This document shows positions 7,714-16,929 of a stretch of 63,252 bases of DNA, piece after piece. How positions within the stretch are numbered: position 1 is the stretch's first letter; the number at the start of each line of letters is the position of its first letter. Location of the stretch: the NCBI GenBank assembly GCA_002386465.1, contig DGIT01000032.1, positions 67,727-130,978 on the forward strand. Direction: 5' to 3'. The notes under the pieces are model-generated. The model did no database searches. It was not told where the DNA came from and saw only the letters and a program-made list of their open reading frames with translations. The translations under genes were made by a program, and so were the position numbers. This DNA comes from Burkholderiales bacterium UBA4615 (lineage in GTDB: Bacteria > Pseudomonadota > Gammaproteobacteria > Burkholderiales > Burkholderiaceae_E).

Positions 7714-9006
7714 CTACTTGCCTCGATTTAACAAGGCATACAGCAAAATCGCGCCAAACGTCGCCGTTCCGATTCCGCCCATCGCAAATTCGCCGAATTT
7801 CAAGGTGAAATCGCCAGTACCCAGGACCAGTGTGACTGCCGCCACGATCAGATTCTTGTTGTCGGCGAAATCCACTTTGTTGTCCACCCAGATTTTGGCG
7901 CCCGCCACGGCAATCAGACCGAACACAACGATGGAGATACCGCCCATCACGGGCAACGGAATTGCCTGAATCAGAGCTCCGAACTTCGGACTAAAGCCCA
8001 TCAGAATGGCGATGGCTGCCGCAACCAGAAAGATGGCAGTTGAATAGACCTTGGTTGCGGCCATCACGCCGATATTCTCTGCGTAGGTTGTGACACCCGT
8101 CCCACCCACTGCACCACTCACCATGGTGGCCACGCCGTCGCCGATAAACGTGCGGCCGATGTACCGATCCAGGTCTCGCCCGGTCATAGCACTGACTGCC
8201 TTGACGTGCCCCAGATTCTCCGCCACCAGGATGAAGCACACGGGCGCGATCAGCAACATCGCATTGGCGTCGAATATCGGTGCAGCTAACCCGGGCAGAC
8301 CCAACCATGAAGCGTGGGCAACGCCGGAAAAATCGACCGGTTTACCCAAACCCCACCCGTTGGCGAACAGTGCATACAGCGCACTCGCCGCGATCAGTCC
8401 CACGAGGATCAGCATGCGTTGAACCATCCCGCGCGTCATGACCGCCACCACACCCACGCACACAACCGTTGCCGCTTGCATCCAGGCGTCGAAATTACTG
8501 CTCGCCATGTTTTTGATTGGAATGCCTGCAAGGTTTAGCCCAATCACGGCCACTACGGCACCGGTGACCACTGGAGGCATGAAGCGCTCAATCCAGCCGG
8601 TGCCGACCGCCTGCACGAGAACACCAATCAGCGCATAGAGCGCTCCGCAGGCAATGATCCCGCCCAAGGCCAGACCGATCTGCGCATTGACTCCCTTGCC
8701 CGCATAGCTTGTGGCCGCAATGACTACCCCAATGAAAGCAAAGCTCGACCCGAGGTAACTCGGCACCCTCCCACCCGTGATCAAGAAAAAGATCAGGGTA
8801 CCGATGCCGCTCATCAGAACGGCAACGTTCGGATCGAAGCCCATCAGAATTGGAGCCAACACGGTTGCGCCGAACATGGCGATGACATGCTGCACACCCA
8901 TTGCCGTGGTCAGGGACCACGGCAGACGCTCGTCGGGAGCAATCACGCCGCCCTGTTGAAGGACGTCAGCACTTTTTTCTGTCCATTGGAACATTGTCAT
9001 TGCCAT
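7714..9006 (-). CDS. uraA: uracil/xanthine permease
   Basis: A 430-residue nucleobase:cation symporter-2 family permease that imports uracil across the inner membrane. About 14 hydrophobic segments are visible, together with the family motifs QHVIAMFGATVLAPIL near the N-terminus, GSSFAFIGVV, and VAENLGHVKAVSAMTGRDL with the conserved Glu. The start is uncertain: ATG codons at 9006, 9000 and 8994 are in frame, and a TTG lies at 9030. It is divergent from upp about 130 bp away, which supports uracil as substrate and shared control. Confidence 0.92.
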   Translation of the reverse strand: MAMTMFQWTEKSADVLQQGGVIAPDERLPWSLTTAMGVQHVIAMFGATVLAPILMGFDPNVAVLMSGIGTLIFFLITGGRVPSYLGSSFAFIGVVIAATSYAGKGVNAQIGLALGGIIACGALYALIGVLVQAVGTGWIERFMPPVVTGAVVAVIGLNLAGIPIKNMASSNFDAWMQAATVVCVGVVAVMTRGMVQRMLILVGLIAASALYALFANGWGLGKPVDFSGVAHASWLGLPGLAAPIFDANAMLLIAPVCFILVAENLGHVKAVSAMTGRDLDRYIGRTFIGDGVATMVSGAVGGTGVTTYAENIGVMAATKVYSTAIFLVAAAIAILMGFSPKFGALIQAIPLPVMGGISIVVFGLIAVAGAKIWVDNKVDFADNKNLIVAAVTLVLGTGDFTLKFGEFAMGGIGTATFGAILLYALLNRGK

Positions 9007-9135
9007 TGCGCCCGGTAAAAGGGATGACAAGAACCCTTGTCATCGCGCCTGTGTGCTCATGGTAGCCGTGTACACGGCACAGAACTCATGCATGATCGCC
9101 GCCATCAAGCGCAATTCTTGAATGACAACGAAGCC

Positions 9136-9789
9136 ATGATGCCCATCGACCCCAACGCGCGCGACAACGTGCGACTCATTGATCATCCACTGGTGCAGCA
9201 CAAGCTGACCCTGCTGCGTACAAAGCAGACCAGCACAAGCAACTTTCGTCAGTTGCTCAGCGAGGTCGCCAGCCTAATGGCTTATGAGCTGTGCCGCGAC
9301 TTGCCGCTGCGAGAGGTTTTGATTGAAACGCCGCTTGAACAGATGAGCTCTCCAGTGCTCGACGGAAAGAAACTGGTCTTTGCCAGCATTCTTCGCGCAG
9401 GCAATGGATTTCTCGATGGGATGCTCTCAGTCGTGCCGGGCGCTCGAGTGGGTCATGTGGGGCTGTACCGCGATACGCAGACTCTTGAAGCCGTTGAGTA
9501 CTACTTCAAGATGCCCAAGGACATGGCGCAGCGCGACGTCATTCTCGTGGACCCGATGCTGGCCACTGGAAACTCTGCGATCGCTGCAGTGAATCGAATC
9601 AAACAGTGTCTGCCACGATCCATCAAGTTCATGTGCCTGCTGGGATGCCCTGAGGGCATCAACGCGCTGTATGCAGCGCACCCTGATCTTCCGGTATACA
9701 CCGCCGCCATTGACCGAGAACTCAACGACCACGGCTACATTCTGCCGGGCTTGGGCGATGCCGGCGACCGGACGTTCGGAACAGACTAA
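9136..9789 (+). CDS. upp: uracil phosphoribosyltransferase
   Basis: A 217-residue cytosolic enzyme of pyrimidine salvage: uracil + PRPP gives UMP + pyrophosphate. The PRPP-binding loop VDPMLATGNSAIAA is present, as are the uracil-site C-terminal motif YILPGLGDAGDRTFGTD and the N-terminal HPLVQHKLTLLR. Length and ends match E. coli Upp closely. ATG 9136 and 9139 are adjacent; an upstream extension to 9037 is not family-like. Upp traps uracil imported by the divergent UraA. Confidence 0.95.
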   Translation: MMPIDPNARDNVRLIDHPLVQHKLTLLRTKQTSTSNFRQLLSEVASLMAYELCRDLPLREVLIETPLEQMSSPVLDGKKLVFASILRAGNGFLDGMLSVVPGARVGHVGLYRDTQTLEAVEYYFKMPKDMAQRDVILVDPMLATGNSAIAAVNRIKQCLPRSIKFMCLLGCPEGINALYAAHPDLPVYTAAIDRELNDHGYILPGLGDAGDRTFGTD

Positions 9790-10062
9790 GTGGGAGGCTG
9801 AGCCCTTAATGTAGCCACCGGGTCAAGTCAAGGGCACTGGTGTTTTTCTACCAGAACATGATCTTCAAACCTGCTTCGCACGCCTCGACGTTGTCCTCAT
9901 TCCCCGCCAAACGGCGCTGATCAAGTTGGGCTGCTGTCCAGAACAGTTGTTTTCTGGCTCCTCCTCTACAGAAGGACTGATGGCGCCAGCAGTGCCTGCA
10001 CGGACAACAACACCAGGAGCATTTCGCATTGGGCTGTTGACGTCAGCAACCACGCTCCAGGT

Positions 10063-11166
10063 TCAGGGGGTCGGGTCGATCAGCAATAGCAGGGCATAAC
10101 GTGTTGTCAGTTGCCCAGTCTGTTGGATCCAGAATGTGAGCGGCCCCGGCCCTAATTGGTCGGGTGCAACATTCGCCACCACATTCCGCTTGAGGTCCTG
10201 AGGGCCAAAATGGCCATAGGCAAGCATCTTTCCGGTATCGAATCCTGCATCGAACACCTGTTTGCGCTGTATTGAAAAGAAAGCGATTTTGTCGGGGGAG
10301 TCATAGTCAACGAATGCAGCAGATTTCAGCTGAAAGCCTGGTGGAATGTCGACGCTGACATAGTCAACGTCTCCGGCAACGACTTCACCATGAATCAACA
10401 CGGACTGCTTTTGTGAGCCGAGGGCCGTGGGCATCATCGGATTGCCAGACGCCTCGACCCAGCCGATCCCCTGCTCCTGCAACTCGATCGAGACTGGGGC
10501 AGACGCATTGCCGGCGATATCGGTCTGGCGCAAGAGAAGCGATGGCAGCGCGTTTCCAGATACCGAAAGACTGGCTCCGCTGCCTGTCAGCCAAGAGCGC
10601 CCCTGATCCAGCGAAAACCCCCACATCGCGTTCGGCTCCAGGCCCTGGATCGAGAGCTCTCGCAGCGATTGAGTGCCAGCGCTCACCGCCGCGACGGCCG
10701 ACGGCGCCATCGTGTCGAGCGTGCATTTGGCAACGACGACTTCGGATGTATTCCCGAAATCATCCCGAGCCCGAACCCAAATGGTCTTCTGACCATCGCC
10801 GATCACTTCAAACGAATCTCCCTCGCCTCGGGTCCAGCTTTTGCCGAAATCAAGCGAAAACTCCCAGCTGAGGCTGTCGCTACTCGATACGGACCACAGG
10901 CCAGTACGGGTTACCCCGTCACTGACACTCAGCCCCGTGTCAGTAAAACGCAAGACAGGTGCGGCAAGGACCACAGGTCGTGCTGTCGGTGTTGGCTCCA
11001 TCGCAGCACCGCCTTGGGCGCCTGCACTGGGCATTGGTTCCACAGCTGCGCCGCCCTGGGCGACTGCACTATCTGCTGACCCTCCACCACACCCCGATGC
11101 AGCAATCAATGAGCAGACCAAAAGCCAGCCGCTGCACCATCGAAGCCTTCCACACAAGACCGACAT
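10063..11166 (-). CDS. secreted lipoprotein with Ig-like repeats
   Basis: A 367-residue exported protein of unknown role. From ATG 11166 it has a signal peptide ending in a lipobox-like IAASGC (Cys26). Next is a tandem repeat of AQGGAAVEPMPSA and AQGGAAMEPTPTA. Then come two beta-rich units of bacterial Ig-like type (VSSSDSLSWEFSLDFGKSWT; MWGFSLDQGRSWL) that each show a W-S-x-D-x-G-x-S-W pattern. The C-terminal segment (VDYVSVDIPPGFQLKSAAF onward) resembles pre-peptidase C-terminal/DVUA0089-type beta domains. A longer reading frame to 11250 is open but would bury the signal peptide. It stands alone, divergent from the MFS gene. Confidence 0.72.
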   Translation of the reverse strand: MSVLCGRLRWCSGWLLVCSLIAASGCGGGSADSAVAQGGAAVEPMPSAGAQGGAAMEPTPTARPVVLAAPVLRFTDTGLSVSDGVTRTGLWSVSSSDSLSWEFSLDFGKSWTRGEGDSFEVIGDGQKTIWVRARDDFGNTSEVVVAKCTLDTMAPSAVAAVSAGTQSLRELSIQGLEPNAMWGFSLDQGRSWLTGSGASLSVSGNALPSLLLRQTDIAGNASAPVSIELQEQGIGWVEASGNPMMPTALGSQKQSVLIHGEVVAGDVDYVSVDIPPGFQLKSAAFVDYDSPDKIAFFSIQRKQVFDAGFDTGKMLAYGHFGPQDLKRNVVANVAPDQLGPGPLTFWIQQTGQLTTRYALLLLIDPTP

Positions 11167-11377
11167 CACGACAACGCCCCTTCGCTCAATACGTGCACGG
11201 ACCTGATCTTGCAGTGCGAACATGACGTCTGTGTGCAGTGAGCGCCGCACTCAAGTGAAATCGATGCACTGGTCGGTCCTGATTCAGACCAACGCACAGA
11301 TCGCCGAATACGAAACATCCATCCGGGCGAACATCTCGCGTCGGGTGTAGAAAAGTCGGTATGCAGAGAACCGATTC

Positions 11378-12664
11378 GTGAAAGCCGATCGCCCCCGATC
11401 GAATGGTCTGTCTCCGGGCTATTACGGGAACTGGCTGGTCGTCGCTGGCTTCGTGACGCAGTTCGTCTCGGTCGCGGCCCAGAATTACGCGACCGGTGCA
11501 TTCATGATGCCGATGATCGAGGAGTTCGGCTGGTCGCGTGCACAGTTCATCCTGCCGCGAAGTCTCGGGCAGTTCGTAATGGCCTTTGCCGGATTTTTCA
11601 TCGGTACCCGGGTCGACCGCTACGGCGCCAAGCCGTTCATGCTTGCGGGCCTGGTGGTATTGTCGGCATCGCTGTTTGCGCTGTCGCTGATCACGCAGTG
11701 GTGGCAGTGGGTGCTTCTCAATGGTGTGGTGCTGAGCATTGGTGCCGCGCTGATTGGCAACCTGGTGGTCAACGTGACCCTGTCCAAATGGTTCGTCGAG
11801 ATGCGGGGCCGTGCGATCGCCTGGGCATCGATGGGCGTGTCCTTTGCGGGCATCGCAGTCACCCCGCCGGTCACCTGGTGCATCGACACATTCGGCTGGC
11901 GCGCCGGATGGCAGGCCATGGCCGTGGCAACGCTGGTGCTGACCTTGCCTGCTGCGCTCTCGATGCGTCGCTCCCCTGAAGACCACGGCCTCTATCCCGA
12001 CGGCAAGTCGTTTCGTGACGCCAGTGCAGGCGGTCTGGCCCGAGCGCATGCCGACTTTGAGGGATCGCTCACACGCGCACAGGCGATGCGCACGCGCACG
12101 TTCTATATGCTGGTGCTTGCATTCAGTCTCTTTCAGGTCTTGATTCCTGTCGTGTTGCTGCAGAGCATCCCGTTCATGACCGATGCGGGTCACTCACGCG
12201 CCTCGGCTGCCATGGCGATTTTGATGGCTTCGCTGCCTGCCATGCTCACCAAACCGGTGTGGGGCTGGCTGGTTGATCACATGAATCCCAAGCCGCTTGC
12301 CGCTTGCAGCGCCTTGATCTCGGGCGTATCGGTCTTATTGATCGTAGCGAGTATCAACGGCCCGGACGTGCGATTCGCCTATGCCGCATTTGCGCTGCTG
12401 GGCGTTGGATGGGGTGGCATGATTCCGTTGCAGGAAGTCATCTGGGCGCTGTATTTCGGGAGAAGGTATCTTGGGTCGGTACGCAGCGCCGCGTTGCCCT
12501 TTGCGCTCTTCATGGGGGCCGGTGGGCCCCTTGCCGTGGCCTATTACTGTGACGTTGTGGGTCACTACGATGGCGCATTCGTGGCCGTTGGCCTTATGAG
12601 TATTGTGGCTGCCGGGCTCATCCTAGCCTTGCCCAAACTCGAGCAGCAGCGGGCCTCTGGTTGA
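11378..12664 (+). CDS. MFS transporter, oxalate/formate-antiporter-like
   Basis: A 428-residue, 12-helix major facilitator protein. The N-terminus NWLVVAGFVTQFVSVAAQNY and the loop motif GTRVDRYGAKPFMLAG (the MFS signature between helices 2 and 3) are visible. The overall pattern resembles OFA/monocarboxylate-type carriers. GTG 11378 is the best start; the nearby ATG at 11361 is out of frame. It heads a run of same-strand genes with two TauD-like dioxygenases, so it probably imports an organic acid that they act on; the substrate is unknown. Confidence 0.85.
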   Translation: MKADRPRSNGLSPGYYGNWLVVAGFVTQFVSVAAQNYATGAFMMPMIEEFGWSRAQFILPRSLGQFVMAFAGFFIGTRVDRYGAKPFMLAGLVVLSASLFALSLITQWWQWVLLNGVVLSIGAALIGNLVVNVTLSKWFVEMRGRAIAWASMGVSFAGIAVTPPVTWCIDTFGWRAGWQAMAVATLVLTLPAALSMRRSPEDHGLYPDGKSFRDASAGGLARAHADFEGSLTRAQAMRTRTFYMLVLAFSLFQVLIPVVLLQSIPFMTDAGHSRASAAMAILMASLPAMLTKPVWGWLVDHMNPKPLAACSALISGVSVLLIVASINGPDVRFAYAAFALLGVGWGGMIPLQEVIWALYFGRRYLGSVRSAALPFALFMGAGGPLAVAYYCDVVGHYDGAFVAVGLMSIVAAGLILALPKLEQQRASG

Positions 12665-12792
12665 CCGGAGATGGCCGCTCAAGGGGCTGAAGGTGTCATT
12701 ACGTGCCGGTCATGCCTGCCGACCCAAAAATCAATCGACGCAGACCCCGAGCCAGTGCGAGGATGCGTAGTGATCCCAACAGGAGCTTTCAC

Positions 12793-13860
12793 GTGACCCA
12801 ATCGGTTTCAACGGTGCATCGACCCTACGTTCATCCCAGCGCCTGGCGAGCCGCGGACATGCGCGCCAACCCTGATTGGCGTATCCCGTTGACGCAGGCG
12901 CACAACCGGGAGCTGCGGTTGGCGCTGGCGCATGCACGTTCAAACGGCCGGGAGATTCCCGCACTGAGCCAGACGGATTTTCCATTACCGACGCTCTCGG
13001 CAATGCTGTCGGTGCTGCGCCAGGAACTGATGAATGGCCGTGGGTTTTGCCTGATCAAGGGATTGGACATCACGGATCTGCCCGCGCCTGATGCAGCGCT
13101 CATCTACTGGGGCTTGGGTCGACATCTGGGCGAGCCGATGGCGCAAAACGCGCAAGGCGATGTGCTGGGCCACATCACGGACTTAGGAGTCGATTTTCAC
13201 GCTGACCCAAATGTCAGGGGCTACCAGACCCGATTGCGTTTGCCGTTCCACAATGATCTGGGCGATATCGTAGGGCTGATGTGCCTTCAAACGGCCAAGC
13301 GAGGCGGACTCTCGCGGCTGGTCAGCAGCGCCGCGATTCACAATGCGGTTCTTGAGCGCAGGCCCGATCTGATGGACGTCATGACCGGCCCCTGGTACAT
13401 CGACCGACGTGGCGAAAATCCACCTCATAAAAAGCCCTATTACGTTGGCTCATTCTTTGAGCGAGTGGGCGATCGACTGTTCTGTCGCTATAACCGGACC
13501 TATATCGAAACCGGACAGCGGTTCGATGAAGTGCCGCGCCTGAGCCCGATCCAGATCGAGGCCCTGAAAGTGATTGACGATCTGTGCTACGACCCGGACC
13601 TGCAGCTCGAGATGGCACTTGAACCGGGCGATATCCAATTCGTCAATAACTACACGGTTCTGCATTCGCGTACGACCTATGAAGACTGGCCGGAAAAGGA
13701 ACGCCGCCGCTATCTGCTCAGGCTGTGGCTCAACACGGGTCTGGTGACCAAAATGCCGCCCTCCTGGGAAGACCACCACAGTGACTGGGAGACCTGGCAA
13801 CTCGACCCGCGTGCGCCCATCTTCGACCTCTCGATGAGACGGGCCGAGCTGGCCCATTGA
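12793..13860 (+). CDS. TauD/TfdA-family Fe(II)/2-oxoglutarate dioxygenase
   Basis: A 355-residue enzyme of the TauD/TfdA (CAS-like) group, which couples 2-oxoglutarate decarboxylation to substrate hydroxylation. The iron-binding facial triad is visible as His153-x-Asp155 (PFHNDLGD) and His291 in TVLHSRTTYED, with Arg293 near it. The start is GTG 12793, supported by AGGAG 8 nt upstream; an in-frame ATG at 12703 has no such site. It lies 128 bp after the MFS gene and 64 bp before a second dioxygenase of the same superfamily. The substrate is not predictable. Confidence 0.88.
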   Translation: MTQSVSTVHRPYVHPSAWRAADMRANPDWRIPLTQAHNRELRLALAHARSNGREIPALSQTDFPLPTLSAMLSVLRQELMNGRGFCLIKGLDITDLPAPDAALIYWGLGRHLGEPMAQNAQGDVLGHITDLGVDFHADPNVRGYQTRLRLPFHNDLGDIVGLMCLQTAKRGGLSRLVSSAAIHNAVLERRPDLMDVMTGPWYIDRRGENPPHKKPYYVGSFFERVGDRLFCRYNRTYIETGQRFDEVPRLSPIQIEALKVIDDLCYDPDLQLEMALEPGDIQFVNNYTVLHSRTTYEDWPEKERRRYLLRLWLNTGLVTKMPPSWEDHHSDWETWQLDPRAPIFDLSMRRAELAH

Positions 13861-13924
13861 TCGGCTGTCCACATACGCGATCGGCGATCGCAGGCTTCAC
13901 TGAGACATGTGAGGAGACAATTCG

Positions 13925-14854
13925 ATGCTGAAATACGGCTCACCCCATCAGCTTGCGTCGGCGCCTGCAGTCGTTCGCCCGTCGGTGCTGCGCAGCTACC
14001 GTGTCGAGGTGTGTACGCCTGCAATCGGTGCCGAAATCACGCAGATCAATCTGGCTGACGTCCCGGATGATCCGACTCTGGTCGCGGAATTACGCGCGCT
14101 GTGGCTCAAGCATCGGGTCCTGTTTTTTCGCGACCAGCACATCACCGCACAAGCGCAGCAGCGTTTCGCAGCAGCCTTTGGGACGCTCGAGAAACACCCG
14201 ACTGCACCGATGCATCCCGATGCGCCTTTGCTGCTGCCGCTCTACCGGAATCTGGACCCGAACAAGCCGAACATGATCGAGAAGTCCAGCCGCGAAAACA
14301 TCTGGCACTCGGATCTGACCTTCAAGGAAGTCGGCCCGCGTGGCGCGATCTTGCGGTGCGAGGCCTGTCCTGAATCGGGCGGCGATACGCTGTGGGCCAA
14401 TATGGTGCTCGCCTACGAGATGCTGCCCGAACGCGTCAAGGTGCAGATCGAGCCTCTGTACGCACGGCACAGTTTCGAGCATATGTTTGCCGCCCAGTTG
14501 CGCCGGGAGCGTCGGCTTGAGCTGGCGATTGAGCAGCCGTCCACAGATCATCCGGTCGTGAGGGTGCACCCTGAGACTGGCGAGAAACTGCTCTTCGTCA
14601 ACCAGGCGTTCACGACGCATTTCTCGAATTTCTACAATTTTGATGAAGTGCGCTATGGGCAGGACTTTGCTATCGAGGCTAATCACCTGATGAACTACCT
14701 GCTCTCACAGGCGGGCGTACCGGAGTATCAGGTGAGGCTCAAGTGGCGCCCTGGCACGGTGGCCATGTGGGACAACATGCTGACGCAACACTATGCGGTG
14801 GCCGATTACGGGCGCGAGCCGCGCAAGATGCTGCGCGCCACACTTGCTGGCTAA
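13925..14854 (+). CDS. TauD/TfdA-family dioxygenase
   Basis: A 309-residue Fe(II)/2-oxoglutarate-dependent dioxygenase closer to classical TauD/TfdA than its upstream neighbour. The N-terminal CTPAIGAEITQINLADV, the metal pair His128-x-Asp130 (IWHSDLTF), the distal His289 in MLTQHYAVADY and the Arg-rich end REPRKMLR (2-oxoglutarate contact) are all present. The ribosome-binding site GAGGAG precedes ATG 13925. Classical members oxidise taurine, sulfonates or aryloxyacids. The pair of dioxygenases plus a carrier suggests a small catabolic operon. Confidence 0.92.
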   Translation: MLKYGSPHQLASAPAVVRPSVLRSYRVEVCTPAIGAEITQINLADVPDDPTLVAELRALWLKHRVLFFRDQHITAQAQQRFAAAFGTLEKHPTAPMHPDAPLLLPLYRNLDPNKPNMIEKSSRENIWHSDLTFKEVGPRGAILRCEACPESGGDTLWANMVLAYEMLPERVKVQIEPLYARHSFEHMFAAQLRRERRLELAIEQPSTDHPVVRVHPETGEKLLFVNQAFTTHFSNFYNFDEVRYGQDFAIEANHLMNYLLSQAGVPEYQVRLKWRPGTVAMWDNMLTQHYAVADYGREPRKMLRATLAG

Positions 14855-14876
14855 TCCATCCAGGCAAGGATTGAAG

Positions 14877-15305
14877 ATGATGAAGATCGACGGCGCCTGT
14901 CTGTGCGGAGCCTACGCTTACGAGGCGCAGATCGACCCAGCCAAGGTGATCATCTGTCACTGCACCGACTGCCAGGTGAACGGGGCTGCACCCTATCGGG
15001 TGGGGGTGTTCGTTGCAAAGGAAAATTACCGCGAGCTCCGCGGTTCACTGAAGGCATTCGTGAAGACCGCGGAAAGTGGAGGGCGCAGAGCGCTGCATTT
15101 CTGCCCTGAATGCGGCACCTCCATCTATGGCGCCGAGCCTGAAAACCCGACGCACTATTCACTCAGGATTGGCACTGCCAGACAGCGTGCTGAGCTCGCG
15201 CCGACAAAGCAGATATGGCGACGTTCTGCACTGCCCTGGCTTGGCAGCGTTGACGGCTTGAGTGCTCACGAGACGCAGCCGGGCAAGCTGCGTCCTAAGG
15301 ACTGA
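14877..15305 (+). CDS. GFA/CENP-V-type zinc protein
   Basis: A 142-residue protein of the glutathione-dependent formaldehyde-activating enzyme (GFA) fold. The zinc cysteines are seen at Cys8 and Cys10 (GACLCGA), Cys27/Cys29/Cys32 (CHCTDCQ) and Cys76/Cys79 (CPECGT), the full family pattern. Some members were proposed to bind S-hydroxymethylglutathione, but most have no proven activity. It lies 22 bp after the TauD-like gene, so co-transcription is likely. Oxidative demethylation by the dioxygenases would release formaldehyde, which would give a GFA protein a role; this is inference. Confidence 0.88.
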   Translation: MMKIDGACLCGAYAYEAQIDPAKVIICHCTDCQVNGAAPYRVGVFVAKENYRELRGSLKAFVKTAESGGRRALHFCPECGTSIYGAEPENPTHYSLRIGTARQRAELAPTKQIWRRSALPWLGSVDGLSAHETQPGKLRPKD

Positions 15306-15309
15306 CCGT

Positions 15310-16290
15310 TTATTCGGGCTTGATGTTGCGAGACTTGATCAGTTTGACCCAGCGCACCTCTTCGCGATTCATGAATTCCTTGAATTCGGCCTGACTGGAG
15401 GCGCGGATCTCCACCCCTTGTGATTTGAATTGCTCAATGATTTCCGGGTCAGCCGCCACCTTCGCAATCGCTTTCTGAAGCTTTTCCACGATAGGCTGAG
15501 GCGTGCCTGCCGGCACCACCATGCCTTGCCAGAACGTCACGATGAAGTCCTTTTTTCCCGTGCTTTCAACCATCGTGGGAATGTCAGGGAACGCGGGTGA
15601 GCGCACAGCGCTCGTGATTGCGACCGCACGTGTCTTGCCTGTGGCCAGAATCGGTTTCGCCTCGAGTGAGGCAGAGAACATCATCTGAGCCTGCCCGCTG
15701 GCCACATCCTGCCCGGCCTGCACGCCGCCTTTATAAGGCACGTGGGTCATATCGATGTCGGCTTCCTGCTTGAGCATCTCTGCGATCAGGTGGTTTGTCG
15801 CGCCAATGCCGGAGCTCGCGATATTAAAGCGGCCCGGGTTGGCTTTAACGTGCGCAATCAACTCGTTCATGTTTCGCGCGGGGAACGCCGTGTTCACATG
15901 CAGGATGAACGGCGTGAATGACATCAGCGAGACCAGCTCGAAACTCTTGTTAGGGTCATACTGCACCTGGCCGGTGAGCGTGGGATTGATGACCAGCGAG
16001 GTGCCACCCGCGTAGATCGTGTAGCCGTCAGCTGGAGCCCGGGCTACGTAATTGGAGGCAACCGTGGTCCCTGCGCCGGCACGGTTATCGATCAGGATCG
16101 GCTTGCCAAGTTCACTCGCGAGCTTGTTGGCATAACCCCTCGCTACTGCGTCATTCACGCCACCGGGTGGGTAAGGTACGACGAGGGTGATCGGCTTTTG
16201 CGGCCAGTCGGTTTGTGCACTCACTGATGCAGGCAACGACAGTGCGAAGAGGGTACCGAGGGACAAGATCACGAGAGCGCGACGTTTCAC
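15310..16290 (-). CDS. Bug-family tripartite tricarboxylate transporter receptor
   Basis: A 326-residue periplasmic solute-binding protein of the Bug/TctC family. A Sec signal peptide (MKRRALVILSLGTLFALS, cut near VSAQ) is followed by WPQKPITLVVPYPPGGVNDAVAR, here the canonical N-lobe binding loop, and by ASSGIGATNH. The start is GTG 16290 with GGAGAC upstream. Such receptors bind carboxylates or aromatic acids. No TctA/TctB membrane genes are nearby, which is common for orphan Bug genes in Burkholderiales. It converges with the GFA gene, 4 bp apart. Confidence 0.93.
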   Translation of the reverse strand: MKRRALVILSLGTLFALSLPASVSAQTDWPQKPITLVVPYPPGGVNDAVARGYANKLASELGKPILIDNRAGAGTTVASNYVARAPADGYTIYAGGTSLVINPTLTGQVQYDPNKSFELVSLMSFTPFILHVNTAFPARNMNELIAHVKANPGRFNIASSGIGATNHLIAEMLKQEADIDMTHVPYKGGVQAGQDVASGQAQMMFSASLEAKPILATGKTRAVAITSAVRSPAFPDIPTMVESTGKKDFIVTFWQGMVVPAGTPQPIVEKLQKAIAKVAADPEIIEQFKSQGVEIRASSQAEFKEFMNREEVRWVKLIKSRNIKPE

Positions 16291-16428
16291 AGGTGTCTCC
16301 TTGCGTTGTTTGATATCAGTCTAGCCGATCGGCCTGATTGCCGTGGTAAACCGACTATAGTCGTTGTCGCAGCGCTCGGAGTGCCTGGGCGTTGTCCACT
16401 ATTGACTCAACAGAAAAAGGAGCAGCGC

Positions 16429-16842
16429 ATGAGCGAGATTGCCTATCAGACTGTGCAGCCCGAGGGCTGGCCTCGTCCCCGAGGTTTTTCCCATGCGGTC
16501 GTAGCCCGCGGCGCTACGCAAGTGCGCATCGCCGGGCAAATCGGTGCGGTGCGTGGCGAGCCTGGCGTCGCGGCTGATGCTGATATGGGCAAGCAGTGGG
16601 CTCAGGCGCTGACTAATCTCGTGACCGTGCTGCGCGCCGCGGGCGGCAGACCTGAGCACCTCATCATGCTGCGTGCTTATGTGACGGACATTGGCGAATT
16701 CAATCGCGCAGGTGCCGCTGTGGGTAAGGCGTGGGCCGAGACCTTGGGCAAGCATTTCCCGGCCATGACCCTGGTACAGGTGAGCGCACTGATTGATCCA
16801 GCGGCCAAAGTTGAAATCGAGGGCGAAGCGCTGCTGCCCTGA
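16429..16842 (+). CDS. Rid-family protein lacking the RidA arginine
   Basis: A 137-residue YjgF/YER057c/UK114 (Rid) family protein; the trimeric fold is expected. Motifs seen are VRIAGQIGAV, QALTNLVTVLRAAGG and the C-terminal VEIEGEAL. In true RidA imine deaminases an Arg follows Pro-Ala near residue 105; here the segment is FPAMTLVQV, so that Arg is Met. This places it in a Rid subfamily of unproven activity. ATG 16429 follows an AAAAAGGAGC site. It is divergent from one Bug receptor and followed by another. Confidence 0.9.
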   Translation: MSEIAYQTVQPEGWPRPRGFSHAVVARGATQVRIAGQIGAVRGEPGVAADADMGKQWAQALTNLVTVLRAAGGRPEHLIMLRAYVTDIGEFNRAGAAVGKAWAETLGKHFPAMTLVQVSALIDPAAKVEIEGEALLP

Positions 16843-16929
16843 GGAAGTCTCCAAGGCCAAGGCACGCGCGAGCGCGTGATTTTCCTGATGGCCTGATGAG
16901 CGAACACTTTTTTGAAGGTCAATCCTGAA

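Noticed and set aside
9938..9957. CCAGAA/TTCTGG inverted repeat after upp as a terminator
   Set aside because: A 6-bp stem with no following T-run; too weak.
11186..12193. 335-residue antisense open frame over the MFS gene and its upstream region
   Set aside because: Low-complexity composition and no motif; the forward transporter explains the region.
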